A stretch of DNA of 64,000 nt. Source: Flavobacterium sp. IB48 (GTDB lineage: Bacteria; Bacteroidota; Bacteroidia; Flavobacteriales; Flavobacteriaceae). Made by a program: the position numbers and the translations under genes. The notes under the pieces were generated by a model. That model did not search any database and was not told where the DNA came from. It saw only the letters and a list, made by a program, of their open reading frames with translations. Where the stretch lies: positions 1-64,000 of the forward strand of contig NZ_JAEFCA010000005.1 in assembly GCF_016405855.1 (NCBI RefSeq). The letters are read 5' to 3'. Positions 16,420 through 26,875 of this stretch are shown here, in pieces (positions within the stretch are counted from its first letter, which is position 1; every line of letters starts with the position of its first letter).

Positions 16420-18858
16420 TTAAAGTTCAGCCTTTAAGTTAATTTTTCCTGTTTGTAGTCCATTTCCTTTTACTTCTAACTGAATCTTGCCTGCTGTTTT
16501 GATTGATTTAACAAGTACAACAAGTTTACCACTGAAAAGCTTCATATGATTCTCATGAAATATTTCCAATGATGTTGCATCACCGTTACATGCAGCTCGA
16601 TAAGTTGCAGCACCAGTTACTTTAAATTGCAATTCATTATCTGCTGTAGGACATGGAATTCCGTTTTTATCTACTACCGAAACCGTTACAAAAGATATAT
16701 CCTCGCCATCCGCTTTAATCGTTTTTCGATCTGCATCAAGAACAATTTTATAAGGATCTCCCGCAGTTTTAACGGTGTTTTCTGCAGCTATTTTACCATT
16801 TGAATCGAATGTAACAACTTTTACAGTTCCAGGCTCATATTTAACATCATTCCACATCAAACGGTAACGGTTTTGAGGAGTTGCATTATTCTTTTTCTGA
16901 ATTCCCATACTTTTTCCGTTTACAAAAAGTTCTGCACTGTCATAATTTGTATAAACGAAAACTGGAGTAATTTCTCCTTCTCTGCCTTTCCAATTCCAAT
17001 GTGGCAATATGTGGAGCGTGTTATCTTTAGTATTCCATCTGCTTCTATAAAGATAAAAACGATCTTTTGGCAATCCTGCCAAATCAGAAATTCCGAAATA
17101 AGAACTTCTTGAGGGCCATTTTTCATCGTAAGGCGTAGGTTCTCCTAAATAATCGAATCCTGTCCAAACAAACTCTCCAATAACCCATGGTTTGTCGTCT
17201 TGAAGCACAAAATCATCATCAGGCACATTTGACCAACTGCAAGCTTCTAAATCATAAGACGAACATTGCAAATCATCATATTGTTTGTTTTTTTCTTGTA
17301 CAACAGGAAATTTATAAATTCCTCTTGAGCTTACTGTAGAAGCTGTTTCTGAACCTAAAATGAATCCTTGCGGAAATGCTTTATAAGCTTCTTCGTAAAG
17401 ATGAACTCTATAATTTAATCCCGGAATATCCAAAAGAGATCCAAAACCAGAAGCCATAGTTTGCTTTACTTGATCCATTCCAACTGTAACAGGACGTGTT
17501 GGATCTTCTCTATGAAAAACATCTTGTAAAAATTTAGCTCTGGTTAGACCTTCTGCCCCGTATTGATCTGGAACTTCGTTTCCTGAACTCCACATTACGA
17601 TACTAGGATGATTTCGTGTAGCTCTAACTAAATTTACAATATCTTTTTCTGCATATTCTTCAAAAAAACGATGATATCCGTTTTCTACTTTTGGCTTTGC
17701 CCATTCGTCAAAACTTTCTGCAAGAAACATAAAACCCATTTCGTCAGCCAATTCTAATTGCTCAAAAGAGGGCATATTATGAGAACTTCTTATTGCATTA
17801 CATCCTAAATCTTTAAGAATCGTTAACTGTCTTTTAAGTGCTGCTTTATTAACAGCCGCACCAAGCGGCCCTAAATCATGATGTAGACAAACTCCTTTAA
17901 ATTTCGTCACTTTACCATTAAGACTAAATCCTTTGTTAGGCTCGTATTTAATATAGCGAATACCAAACTTTATATTTTGCTCATCTTTTAAGCTACCATC
18001 AGCTGCAAATAATTTGGTTACTGCGGTATATAAATAAGGCGTTTCGGGACTCCATAAATGAGGATTTCCAACTGAAATTGTTTGGTGAAATTTTCCATCT
18101 TCCGTTTCTGTGCTCTTTTGTGTTGCTACAATCTTATTCTTTGCATCCTTTATTTCAGTTACCATTGAAACATTGCTGCCATGAAACTCTGCTTTAATAT
18201 CAACAATAGCATTATTATCTTTCGTGTCTGGAGTCGTTATAAAAGTTCCCCACTGCGCAAAACTCTCGTCCTCTTTTACAACAATACTAACTTTTCTGTA
18301 AAGGCCAGCCCCAGGATACCATCTTGAAGAAAAAGGTTCGTTAGTTAATTTTACAGCCAATACATTTTCTGAACCTGCAATAAGATCATTAGTAATATCA
18401 ATAAAAAAGTAACTATATCCATACCCCCAGTTTCCTATTTTTTTTCCATTTAAAAAAACTTGAGGCTCGCTCATTGCTCCTTCAAAAACAAGAAGCGCTT
18501 TTTTTCCTTTTCTGAATTCTGGAATAGAAAATATATTACGATACCAACCCGTTCCTATATGTGGCAATGATCCTGTTCTTCCTGTTTTTTCAGTTGCTTC
18601 CTTTTCTCCATTTTGTTCAATAATTCCCGTCTGAATGTCCCATTTTTTATCAAAAGGTCCATAAATAGCCCAATCATGAGGCACACTAACTTTTTCCCAT
18701 TTAGACGCGTCATAATCTGTCGAAAAAGCTTCCCCTTTTACTTCTTTAGAAAAACGCCAGTTGTCCTTTAAAATAACAGTAGTTGATTGTGACATCATTT
18801 TTTCTTGCGAAAAAACGAGTAGAAATAAGAATAATGTTGATTTAAAAATTAGTTTCAT
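16420..18858 (-). CDS. Glycoside hydrolase family 2 beta-galactosidase, secreted
   Basis: GH2 enzymes cleave terminal beta-galactosides. This 812-residue protein has a signal peptide, an N-terminal sugar-binding domain (about 30-195), an immunoglobulin-like domain and a TIM barrel. The barrel has acid/base Glu428 in SSGNEVP and probable nucleophile Glu504 in LGSETAST, followed by GEFVWTGFDYLGEPTP. C-terminal Ig-like domains follow. I chose the ATG at 18858 because the signal peptide starts there; an ATG 30 bp upstream would add ten charged residues. As last gene of the operon after two GH53 galactanases, it probably removes galactose from galacto-oligosaccharides. Confidence 0.9.
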   Translation of the reverse strand: MKLIFKSTLFLFLLVFSQEKMMSQSTTVILKDNWRFSKEVKGEAFSTDYDASKWEKVSVPHDWAIYGPFDKKWDIQTGIIEQNGEKEATEKTGRTGSLPHIGTGWYRNIFSIPEFRKGKKALLVFEGAMSEPQVFLNGKKIGNWGYGYSYFFIDITNDLIAGSENVLAVKLTNEPFSSRWYPGAGLYRKVSIVVKEDESFAQWGTFITTPDTKDNNAIVDIKAEFHGSNVSMVTEIKDAKNKIVATQKSTETEDGKFHQTISVGNPHLWSPETPYLYTAVTKLFAADGSLKDEQNIKFGIRYIKYEPNKGFSLNGKVTKFKGVCLHHDLGPLGAAVNKAALKRQLTILKDLGCNAIRSSHNMPSFEQLELADEMGFMFLAESFDEWAKPKVENGYHRFFEEYAEKDIVNLVRATRNHPSIVMWSSGNEVPDQYGAEGLTRAKFLQDVFHREDPTRPVTVGMDQVKQTMASGFGSLLDIPGLNYRVHLYEEAYKAFPQGFILGSETASTVSSRGIYKFPVVQEKNKQYDDLQCSSYDLEACSWSNVPDDDFVLQDDKPWVIGEFVWTGFDYLGEPTPYDEKWPSRSSYFGISDLAGLPKDRFYLYRSRWNTKDNTLHILPHWNWKGREGEITPVFVYTNYDSAELFVNGKSMGIQKKNNATPQNRYRLMWNDVKYEPGTVKVVTFDSNGKIAAENTVKTAGDPYKIVLDADRKTIKADGEDISFVTVSVVDKNGIPCPTADNELQFKVTGAATYRAACNGDATSLEIFHENHMKLFSGKLVVLVKSIKTAGKIQLEVKGNGLQTGKINLKAEL

Positions 18859-18937
18859 TTTTCTATCTATTCTCTTACCATTAAGCAATTAAACCTAAAA
18901 GGCTAAATTGCTTAATCGTAAAATTTTAATTATTTAT

Positions 18938-19969
18938 TTAATTTTTGAAAGCATCCAATGCAGGTGATGGTTTTCCGTCTGGCAACCAAGCGTTTAGTTG
19001 ATATCCGCTCCAGCTTTTTTCTCCTTGTGGTTCCCAATAAATAACGCCTAGACCTTTATTATTAGGTACACTTTTTACAGCTTTTATAGTAGCTTCAAGC
19101 ATTTCTTTGGTATTTTCTTCTAATATATAATCTCCTCCAACTTCAACTACCATAACTTCTTTGTTGTAACGTGAAGCCATGTCTTTTAGGTTATTTTCTA
19201 AATCTGAAATATTTTCTTTATAATCGGTTTTTAGCCAAAACGGATAATACGATAGACCAATTACATCATATTTTACATTATTCTCGGTTGCTTTATCAAA
19301 AAACCATCTAAATTTTTCGTTTTTATTTCCTTCGTCCAAATGAACAATGACCTTCATTTTTGGATCGACAGCTTTTGTCGCTTCGTATCCTTTATTAAGC
19401 AATTGTGCCAACTGACTAAAGTTATCTGTGCTTCCTTCTGGCCAAAGCATACCTCCTGGTATTTCATTTCCAACCTGAACCCATTCTGGAGTTACGCCAG
19501 CTTTTTTAAGCATTTTTAAAACATCATAAGTATGCTGATACACATCTGTCAACAATTCTGGAAAAGAGTGTTTTGCCCATGCAGCAGGTTTATTTTGTTT
19601 TCCAGGATCTGCCCATGAATCGCTGTAATGAAAATCGATCATGATACGCATTCCCATTTTCTTTGCGCGCACAGCCATAACAACCGTTTCTTCTGGACTA
19701 CAGTGTCCACTAGCTTTATCATCATTTGGATTAACCCAAACGCGCAGCCTGATTGTGTTTATTCCGCGGTCTTTTAGTAACTGCAGACAGTCTTTTTGAG
19801 AACCGTCTGCATCATAAAATTTATAGCCTGTTGCTTCCATTTGCGGAAGCCAGCCTACATCTGCTCCTTTCGAAAAAGAATCTTTTTCACTTGCCATCTT
19901 AGATTTACATGAAGTAAATAAAATGGCAGTGGTAATTAAAAAAGAAATAATTTTAAGTGATTTTTTCAT
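18938..19969 (-). CDS. GH53 endo-beta-1,4-galactanase, lipoprotein (copy 1)
   Basis: GH53 enzymes are retaining endo-galactanases acting on beta-1,4-galactan side chains of pectin. The 343-residue protein has a lipoprotein signal with Cys21 (LFTSCKS). The TIM-barrel begins KGADVGWLPQME, with acid/base Glu169 (VQVGNEI) and nucleophile Glu276 (MVVEVGGDY). The IDFHYSDSWADPGKQ segment is a family hallmark. It follows the other GH53 gene after 3 bp. The lipid anchor suggests outer-membrane location, possibly facing the surface. Confidence 0.93.
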   Translation of the reverse strand: MKKSLKIISFLITTAILFTSCKSKMASEKDSFSKGADVGWLPQMEATGYKFYDADGSQKDCLQLLKDRGINTIRLRVWVNPNDDKASGHCSPEETVVMAVRAKKMGMRIMIDFHYSDSWADPGKQNKPAAWAKHSFPELLTDVYQHTYDVLKMLKKAGVTPEWVQVGNEIPGGMLWPEGSTDNFSQLAQLLNKGYEATKAVDPKMKVIVHLDEGNKNEKFRWFFDKATENNVKYDVIGLSYYPFWLKTDYKENISDLENNLKDMASRYNKEVMVVEVGGDYILEENTKEMLEATIKAVKSVPNNKGLGVIYWEPQGEKSWSGYQLNAWLPDGKPSPALDAFKN

Positions 19970-19972
19970 GTG

Positions 19973-21070
19973 TTAGTCTTTACTGAAGGCTTGCATTACT
20001 GATAAAGCATTATTATCAAAACTATACAAGGCTTGATTTTCGAATGTAGAACCTGTTGTTGATTGTGGTCCTTTAAAAGCAACCCATTCGCCGCCCCAAT
20101 AGGCAAATCCTTGTCCAAATTCTGATGTTTTTACAATATTTTTAATATCTGTGACAAAAGTTCTTTGTCCCGCAGGAGTTGCTGGATAACCTGGCACCAA
20201 CTGATCGCTTGTTCCAACAATATTATTTGTCTGATCATTATGTAGTAAAGTAAAAGGATAAGCTGTTTCTGCTATCAGAACTTTTTTGCTGAATTTTTTT
20301 CCTAAACCATCAATGGTATTTTTTACTACATTCAAATCTTTTCCGTGCCAAACAGGATAATATGATAACCCAATATAATCGTAATCAATGCTTTTCATTT
20401 TATTGAAGAACCAATCTGTCGCACCGCCATCAACACCTGCATAATGAATCATTATTTTTGTGTTTGGAGCTTTACTTCGAATCGTTGCACTTGCAGCGCT
20501 TAATAAAGCTAAACATTGTTCTTCGTTATTAATTAAATGTCCTTGTGGCCATAATAATCCGCTATTGATTTCATTTCCAATTTGAATAATATCTGGATTT
20601 ATTTCTGAAACTATAGTTGCTGTATAATCGGAAACAACCTTTTTTAAATCGGTAAAGGATAAATTTTTCCATTCTTCAGGAGTTGTCTGCATACCTGGAT
20701 CTGCCCAGTCATCAGAATAATGAACGGTAAGCCAAACTCTTAAACCAGCTTGTCTTGCTTTTTGAGCCAATTGTTTTACTTCGCTTAAGCCAGAACGCCC
20801 ATTTACAGGATTTTTCCATAAACGAATTCTAACGGTATTACAACCGGCATTTTTTAATGTTGTAAGCATTTCTTCTGCTTTGCCATTGCTGTAGAATTTA
20901 GTCCCTAAAGATTCCATTTGAGGAAGAAAAGAAACGTCTGATGCTCTAATAAAAGTGTCACTTGCATCTGGCGGATTAACAATTTCTGTGTCTGCAGAAT
21001 CATTATTTGAGCACGAGATTTGAAATGCAAGTACCGCAAGTAATCCAAAAATCTTTATATATTTTTTCAT
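19973..21070 (-). CDS. GH53 endo-beta-1,4-galactanase, lipoprotein (copy 2)
   Basis: This 365-residue protein is a second GH53 galactanase, clearly diverged from its neighbour. It has lipobox Cys20 (FQISCSN), a TIM-barrel starting RASDVSFLPQMESLG, the hallmark VHYSDDWADPGMQ, acid/base Glu167 (IQIGNEI) and nucleophile Glu268 (LIAETAYPF). A longer loop near residues 278-300 distinguishes it from copy 1. Two GH53 enzymes in one locus suggests a surface and a periplasmic step, or different chain-length preference. That split is inference. Confidence 0.93.
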   Translation of the reverse strand: MKKYIKIFGLLAVLAFQISCSNNDSADTEIVNPPDASDTFIRASDVSFLPQMESLGTKFYSNGKAEEMLTTLKNAGCNTVRIRLWKNPVNGRSGLSEVKQLAQKARQAGLRVWLTVHYSDDWADPGMQTTPEEWKNLSFTDLKKVVSDYTATIVSEINPDIIQIGNEINSGLLWPQGHLINNEEQCLALLSAASATIRSKAPNTKIMIHYAGVDGGATDWFFNKMKSIDYDYIGLSYYPVWHGKDLNVVKNTIDGLGKKFSKKVLIAETAYPFTLLHNDQTNNIVGTSDQLVPGYPATPAGQRTFVTDIKNIVKTSEFGQGFAYWGGEWVAFKGPQSTTGSTFENQALYSFDNNALSVMQAFSKD

Positions 21071-21112
21071 GATATGAATTGTAATTAGTGAAGTTTTGAT
21101 TTTAAAGTAAGA

Positions 21113-21144
21113 AGAAGCCTCGAAGCATGCTTATTGAGGCTTCT
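21113..21144 (-). terminator. Intercistronic hairpin between susE-like and GH53 genes
   Basis: AGAAGCCTC (21113-21121) and GAGGCTTCT (21136-21144) are perfectly complementary around a 14-base loop. On the minus strand it follows the SusE-like gene by about 20 bp and lacks a long T-run. It may partly terminate or protect the upstream susCDE message. Confidence 0.6.
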
Positions 21145-21162
21145 CTTATTTTTCAATTCAAC

Positions 21163-22230
21163 TTATGGAATTGTTATGAACATATAACGACCATCTAAGT
21201 CATTGAACCAGATTTCATATTTTCCTGCTTCAACAAAAATGTCTCCACCGTTATCTCCCCAGCTAACATCCCAGCTATTGTTTGCTTTGAACTTCATTTT
21301 TCCTGCTTTCAACGTTTGAGTAACTTTCCAGATATGTCCATCAAAATCAGATTTCACTAAAGGAACTTCAGTATCCCAACCAGTATCATCACCTGTTAAA
21401 ACAGATCCTGTCAAACCAATTGTAGCATACGTTGTCATTGGTCCTGTATATGGAGTAATTTTATATGTCAATTCTTCTAGATTAATTTCAAAACTATAAT
21501 AACCTGCAGCTGCCGTTGGAAATACACCTGGATCAGCATCACTTTCTGTTGCTCTGTATTGTACTGCAGCACCATTTGTTCCATACATTGGAGCCCAGAA
21601 GCCAATTTGCTCAATTAGTTTAAAGCCATCTGCATTAAAATATCCTGTATAATATTGTTTTGCGTTTTCTTTAGGATCTCTAAAAATTGGCATATTGTTG
21701 TTATCTACACTCCATCCTGCGGCGGTACCAGGTCCTACTAAGAACAAATTAACTTTAGGAAATTCACCTCTATAAGGAGTCACTGCAATGGTAATTGGAG
21801 TAGAAAGTTTTGGTTCTGAAAGAGTTGTTCCAACAGTCGATTTAATTCTAATATCTATTGTTCCTTCAGTATCAGCAGTAAGTCCAAGTGCTAAAGCTTT
21901 TGCATTAAGTTCTGCTACTGTAATAGTTGCGTGAGTAGTTGTAGAAGTTGTAATATCTACCGGTGCAGCAAATTCAGTATTGCTCGCCGCGAATTGTACT
22001 GTATAAGTAACAATTGTTGGAGTTCCGTAACTTACTTTTTCCCAAGTTAAAGTAAGCGCAGTATTATTTGGCGTTTCTTTATTTAGAATAATAGAAGAAC
22101 CGTTTTCTGGAGTTATAAGCCCAAAAGCTGCTTCTTGAGGTTCTAAAATCATTAAATTTTCTTCGTTTTCACAAGACCAAAATCCTGTAAGCAATACTAC
22201 AGCTATAAATATTTTATATATAAGTTTCAT
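21163..22230 (-). CDS. SusE-like surface glycan-binding lipoprotein
   Basis: The 355-residue protein has a lipoprotein signal with Cys20 (GFWSCEN). A SusE-type N-terminal domain (about 35-150) follows, containing the fibronectin-like TLTWEKVSYG, then C-terminal beta-sandwich repeats (about 160-355) like those of SusE/SusF. Such proteins bind the target polysaccharide at the outer surface and assist SusCD. It follows susD directly and precedes the galactanases, so the ligand is presumably beta-1,4-galactan. Binding residues cannot be read with confidence. Confidence 0.85.
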   Translation of the reverse strand: MKLIYKIFIAVVLLTGFWSCENEENLMILEPQEAAFGLITPENGSSIILNKETPNNTALTLTWEKVSYGTPTIVTYTVQFAASNTEFAAPVDITTSTTTHATITVAELNAKALALGLTADTEGTIDIRIKSTVGTTLSEPKLSTPITIAVTPYRGEFPKVNLFLVGPGTAAGWSVDNNNMPIFRDPKENAKQYYTGYFNADGFKLIEQIGFWAPMYGTNGAAVQYRATESDADPGVFPTAAAGYYSFEINLEELTYKITPYTGPMTTYATIGLTGSVLTGDDTGWDTEVPLVKSDFDGHIWKVTQTLKAGKMKFKANNSWDVSWGDNGGDIFVEAGKYEIWFNDLDGRYMFITIP

Positions 22231-22256
22231 TTTGTATATCGTTTAAGTTAAAAAAA

Positions 22257-23864
22257 TTAGTAACCCGTGTTTTGAGTTAAATTTCTATTTGCTCCCAATG
22301 ATCCTTCTGGAATTGGAAAAACACTCATGTAAGTAGGAATAGCAATTCCTTTTGAAGAATTTCCTTTCCAAGCCCAGTTATAAGACCCTCCAGTATATTT
22401 TCCAAAACGGATTAAATCTTGTCTTCGGTGAGCTTCCCAATGTAATTCACGGGCTCTTTCATCAATAAGAAAATCAAGCGTTAATTCGCTTAAAGTAATG
22501 TTTCCAACGGTCGAATTCGAATTGGCTCTCTGTCTTAAAGCGTTTACATAATTTAAAGCCTGAGTCGTTGTTCCGTTTCCTCCCCTTAAAGTAGCTTCTG
22601 CGTACATTAAATAAACATCGGCTAATCTAAATAATGGGAAATCAGTATCTGCATAAGTCGAACTGCTGCCGTTAACTCCTGTTGACGTTTTATTAGAAAA
22701 TTTAGATAATATATAACCTTGCGTTTTTACTCCAATATCATCAATATCAATAGATCTTTGTTTTGATGGATCGCCCTGAACACCTTTTCCTATTGTATTT
22801 CTGGTATCTTGACTAAATTTTGAACCATCAAATTTTTGAACAAACTCTTTTCTAATTCTAAGCGCTCCTGTCCAGCCGCCAATTCCAAAATCGGCACCAT
22901 TATTTTCCCAAGCACCAATTTGTCCGTTTGTTAAAACAGTTGTAGCGCCCCAGTTTTGAGAAACTGCTCCGTCTGACTGAATTCCGAAAATAATTTCCTG
23001 AGAAGTATTATTGTCTGCCTTGAAATTGTCAAGATATTTTGGTTTTAAAGTATAACCACTCTCTATAATTGCGTTACACATTGCAATACAGTCATCAAAA
23101 CGATTGGCCTGAATATAAACTTGTGCATTCAAATATATTTTAGCCAAAATCATTCGTGCCATAGATTGATCTACTCTACCATATTCATTTGTTCTTGCCG
23201 CTTTTAAATCGGGCAAAACTGCTTTTAATTCAGATTCTATATACTCAAACAATTGCTTTCTGTTAAACTCTGGTCCAGCAAAATTTACAGGATCATTTTC
23301 AGTATACATAGGTGCTTTTCCAAATAAATCCATCATGTTATAATAAGCATATGCTCTTAACACACGAACTTCTTGGCGGTAAAGCGCAATATCAGTCAAA
23401 GTTGCAGCATCTGTAATACCTCTTGAACTTAATTTTTCTGGTGTACTCTGACGCAAAAATTCATTTGCATAGGCAACAGAAACCATCGTTCTACTAAACA
23501 TTCCTAAAATAATAGGATTTGCAGCTGTCCAGATATTGCGTTGTAACTCTGCTGTTCCAGCGTCATTTTCGTAACTCCAAACCAATTCGTCGGTAGTTAA
23601 TTCCTGCATGTACAATAAACATCTTGTAAACTGACTTGTTCCTGCATCTACACCTTCAAGCGAAGAATTATCTGGTCCAAGCACTCCTGTTAAAGTTAGA
23701 TTTCCATACACTCCTGCAAATGCTTTTTTGTATCCGTCAGGTGTAGAAAACAATACATCAGAAGAAAGAACGTCGTCGTCTTTTGAAACTACATTCAAAT
23801 CATCTGTACATGACTGAAAAATCAAAGTCAATGCAACGATTGCTGTTACTATATATTTTTTCAT
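22257..23864 (-). CDS. SusD/RagB family lipoprotein of the galactan locus
   Basis: SusD proteins form the lid of the SusC channel and bind glycan. This 535-residue protein has lipobox Cys19 (IFQSCTD) and a TPR-like helical body. The C-terminal part has the family wording PLFRLADVYLMYAEA and DERARELHWEAHRRQDLIRFG. I chose the ATG at 23864, 10 bp after susC ends, because the signal peptide begins there. An ATG at 23897 would overlap susC. It is the partner of the SusC encoded immediately upstream. Confidence 0.95.
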   Translation of the reverse strand: MKKYIVTAIVALTLIFQSCTDDLNVVSKDDDVLSSDVLFSTPDGYKKAFAGVYGNLTLTGVLGPDNSSLEGVDAGTSQFTRCLLYMQELTTDELVWSYENDAGTAELQRNIWTAANPIILGMFSRTMVSVAYANEFLRQSTPEKLSSRGITDAATLTDIALYRQEVRVLRAYAYYNMMDLFGKAPMYTENDPVNFAGPEFNRKQLFEYIESELKAVLPDLKAARTNEYGRVDQSMARMILAKIYLNAQVYIQANRFDDCIAMCNAIIESGYTLKPKYLDNFKADNNTSQEIIFGIQSDGAVSQNWGATTVLTNGQIGAWENNGADFGIGGWTGALRIRKEFVQKFDGSKFSQDTRNTIGKGVQGDPSKQRSIDIDDIGVKTQGYILSKFSNKTSTGVNGSSSTYADTDFPLFRLADVYLMYAEATLRGGNGTTTQALNYVNALRQRANSNSTVGNITLSELTLDFLIDERARELHWEAHRRQDLIRFGKYTGGSYNWAWKGNSSKGIAIPTYMSVFPIPEGSLGANRNLTQNTGY

Positions 23865-23874
23865 GATTTCGTTA

Positions 23875-26817
23875 TTAAAATTTAAGATTAAGACCAAACA
23901 AAATTGATCGCTGTCTTGGATAAATCGTTTTATCTACACCATTATTTGTAATTTCAGGATCTAAACCGCTGTATTTTGTTAGTACAAAAACATTCTGCAT
24001 TCCTGTAGAAACTCTTAATGTAGCTTTACTGTTTAGCCAGTTACTTAATGTATATCCTAACGTAATGTTGTCTAATTTTAAAAATGAAGCGTTCTCAATA
24101 TAAAGATCTGATAACACAACATTTGACGTTGTGTGAAAATTAGTTTCTAAAACTTGAGATGGAATATTACTCAAAACTCCACCGTTTTCCATCGCATCAT
24201 ATTGCGCTCTACTTGCATCTACCGCGTTAAAAATTCGGTTACCAATACTTGCTCTTAAATTGAATGAAAAGTCAAACTTTTTGTAATTCATGTTAGAAGC
24301 AAATCCTAATGTAAAATCTGGATCTGGGTTGTTATAGATGTATTTATCTGAATCATTTTTAATATTATCTCCATTCAAATCAGCAAAAGCTCCTTCGATT
24401 GGTTTTCCTTCGTTGTTGTATAATTGTTTGTATACATAAAAAGAATATGGAGTATAGCCTTCTCTAAAAATTTGTCCTGGAGTTCCAGTTCCTGCAATAT
24501 TATCCCCTAAAAAGATATCAGTTCCGTTAACCAGATTTTTAATTCTTCTTTCAAATTTTGAAATATTGAAGTTCATATTCCAATTAAAATCTTCTGTTTT
24601 AATGGCATTCGCATTAACCGTAAACTCAACACCTTTTGTTGTAAAACTTCCAACGTTTTGATACACACGGTTAGAAAAATTACTACCGTCAGATATTGCT
24701 GCATTTACTAATAAATCTTTAGATTCTTTGTAATAAACATCAAGACCAGCAGAAATGCGATTATTTAAAAACCCGAAATCAAGACCAGCATTGTAAGAAG
24801 AAGTTTCTTCCCATTTCAAATTGTTTGTTCTTTTTGAAGGAAGTGCAACCGGCACAGGACTATCACCAAAATAGTATTCAGAGTTTCCGCTTCCCACTTG
24901 GTATTTTTGCAAATATCCATTTGGCTCAGGAATATCCTGTTGACCTGTAATTCCGTAACTTAATCTTAATTTCAAGTCTGATAAGGTTGTACTGTCTTTA
25001 AAGAAATCTTCTTTGATCTTCCATGCAAAGGCTGCTGAAGGGAAATTACCCCAACGATTAGCTTCTTCAAATCTTGACGAACCATCTCTTCTGTATGACA
25101 GTGTCAATAAATATTTATCTCTAAAGTTTAAATTTGTTCTAGCAAAAAATCCTATTAAGACAACATCTGTATCAAGAGTAGTTTCAGGAAATGTTGACGG
25201 TAAATCTGGATTTAAAATATTACCCGTTTCAAATTTTGAACTTTGAAATTTTTGATACGAATAACCACCAGTCAATTCAAAATTTAAGGCACTAAAAGTT
25301 TTATTATAAACTAAATAACCGTCTAATAATTTGTTTTTTCTGGTTGCTTCTGTATATTCATCTGTTCCGTATGGAATGTTGTTATTTGAAGGAGCAGAAC
25401 CAGCATCAGCGCCAACCAATCTTCTTCTTTCTCCATTCGATTCATCATATCCAACATTTACAACGGCTCTTAAAGCAGGGAAAAAGTGGAATTTATAATC
25501 AATTTCAAAATTTCCAAAAATTCTGTCGTTTGTTCCTCTATCATTTGTGTTCAGCAATTGCGAAACAGGATTTCTTGCTGCTGTCGAAACTAACGGATAA
25601 TTTCCATTAGAATCAACTCCTGTAGTATATTCAAAATAGCCTCCATAAGGCGCACCTTCAACTTTTATAGGCTGTGTTGGATCAAAACCAATAGCTGCTC
25701 CTTCAACAGCATCTGTAAATCTGTTTTTTTCGTCTGTATAATTAGCCGAAAGTCTCATTTTTAAATGATTGTCAAGAAACGTTGGGTTCATCACTAAACC
25801 AACCGTATTTCTTTTAAAATTATTAGTTAAACGCAATCCCTGCTGATCGGTATTTCCTAAAGTTAAACTTGTCGGAATAATATTGAACAAATTTCCTCTA
25901 ACAGCCAAACTTTGATCGATTGTCCCTGTGTTTCTATAAATTGCTTTTTGCCAATCTGTATTTGCAGTTCCTAATTTATTTAAATCATCGCTTCTTCTAT
26001 CTGCAATAACACTTCTAAATTCGTCTGCGCTAAAAACATCAACAGTTTTAGTCAATGTACCTGCTGCATATTGCACATTATAGTCTACAGATAATGTTTT
26101 GCTTCCTTTCTTAGTTGTTATGATGATAACACCATTAGAAGCTCTTGAACCATAGATCGCAGATGCTGATGCATCTTTTAAAACCGTAATAGATTCTACC
26201 GTTGCAGGGTTTAATGATGCTAAAAAAGAAGAGGATCCTGTATTTGTCGTATTATCAAGAGGCAATCCGTCGATAACAATAAGCGGATCATTACTCGCAA
26301 AAAGCGAACTTCCTCCACGAATTCTAATTTGAGAACTAGAACCTGGTGCTCCAGTTGAATTTACTGTTAAACCAGCAACTCTTCCGCTGAATAGATTTTC
26401 TGTTGTAATATTATTTCCTTTATTAAAGTCTTTTGTAGAAAGCGCAGTTACGGTTCCTGTTGCATCTTTCTTTTTTACGCTTCCGTAACCTACTTGAACA
26501 ACTACTTCTTTTAGTTGATTAGTATCTTCTTCAAGATATACACTTATGTTTTTTTGCGTGCCAACTGCAATGGTTTGAGTGACATAACCCGTAAATGAAA
26601 ACACCAATTTACTATCTGATTTTACACCAGACAATTGAAATTTTCCGTCAAAGTCTGTAGAGGCACTGATATTGGCCCCAGCTACTTTTATGTTTACTCC
26701 TGGTATGGGCTGCTTGGACCCGTTTTCCAGAACTACACCGCTTATTGTGCTTTGAGCAAACACACAAAAAGGAAGCAAGAGTAATAAAAGTAAAAGTTTG
26801 GATTTAATTCTTTTCAT
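23875..26817 (-). CDS. SusC/RagA family TonB-linked transporter of the galactan locus
   Basis: This 980-residue protein has a signal peptide (to FAQ, about 22), a carboxypeptidase-regulatory-like domain (about 25-100), a TonB-type plug (about 105-220, with VESITVLKDASASAIYGSRA) and a large barrel ending in LKF. It imports oligosaccharides with SusD. I chose the ATG at 26817 because the signal peptide begins there; the frame extends 26 codons further up. It is the first gene of the operon and is divergent from the hybrid sensor gene. Confidence 0.95.
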   Translation of the reverse strand: MKRIKSKLLLLLLLLPFCVFAQSTISGVVLENGSKQPIPGVNIKVAGANISASTDFDGKFQLSGVKSDSKLVFSFTGYVTQTIAVGTQKNISVYLEEDTNQLKEVVVQVGYGSVKKKDATGTVTALSTKDFNKGNNITTENLFSGRVAGLTVNSTGAPGSSSQIRIRGGSSLFASNDPLIVIDGLPLDNTTNTGSSSFLASLNPATVESITVLKDASASAIYGSRASNGVIIITTKKGSKTLSVDYNVQYAAGTLTKTVDVFSADEFRSVIADRRSDDLNKLGTANTDWQKAIYRNTGTIDQSLAVRGNLFNIIPTSLTLGNTDQQGLRLTNNFKRNTVGLVMNPTFLDNHLKMRLSANYTDEKNRFTDAVEGAAIGFDPTQPIKVEGAPYGGYFEYTTGVDSNGNYPLVSTAARNPVSQLLNTNDRGTNDRIFGNFEIDYKFHFFPALRAVVNVGYDESNGERRRLVGADAGSAPSNNNIPYGTDEYTEATRKNKLLDGYLVYNKTFSALNFELTGGYSYQKFQSSKFETGNILNPDLPSTFPETTLDTDVVLIGFFARTNLNFRDKYLLTLSYRRDGSSRFEEANRWGNFPSAAFAWKIKEDFFKDSTTLSDLKLRLSYGITGQQDIPEPNGYLQKYQVGSGNSEYYFGDSPVPVALPSKRTNNLKWEETSSYNAGLDFGFLNNRISAGLDVYYKESKDLLVNAAISDGSNFSNRVYQNVGSFTTKGVEFTVNANAIKTEDFNWNMNFNISKFERRIKNLVNGTDIFLGDNIAGTGTPGQIFREGYTPYSFYVYKQLYNNEGKPIEGAFADLNGDNIKNDSDKYIYNNPDPDFTLGFASNMNYKKFDFSFNLRASIGNRIFNAVDASRAQYDAMENGGVLSNIPSQVLETNFHTTSNVVLSDLYIENASFLKLDNITLGYTLSNWLNSKATLRVSTGMQNVFVLTKYSGLDPEITNNGVDKTIYPRQRSILFGLNLKF

Positions 26818-26867
26818 GCTTTTTAATTGGTTTGGTTTTAAGTTAGTTTTATTAATTAATGTCCCAA

Positions 26868-26875
26868 CAAAAATA
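26868..26875 (-). promoter_or_regulatory. Putative -7 promoter box of the galactan operon
   Basis: The minus strand reads TATTTTTG, a TAnnTTTG match, 51 bp before the SusC start codon. No -33 element is evident at 19-20 bp, as is common in activator-dependent promoters. Confidence 0.4.

Noticed and set aside
23865..23897. Longer start for the galactan SusD, overlapping the end of susC
   Set aside because: The lipoprotein signal peptide begins at the ATG at 23864.
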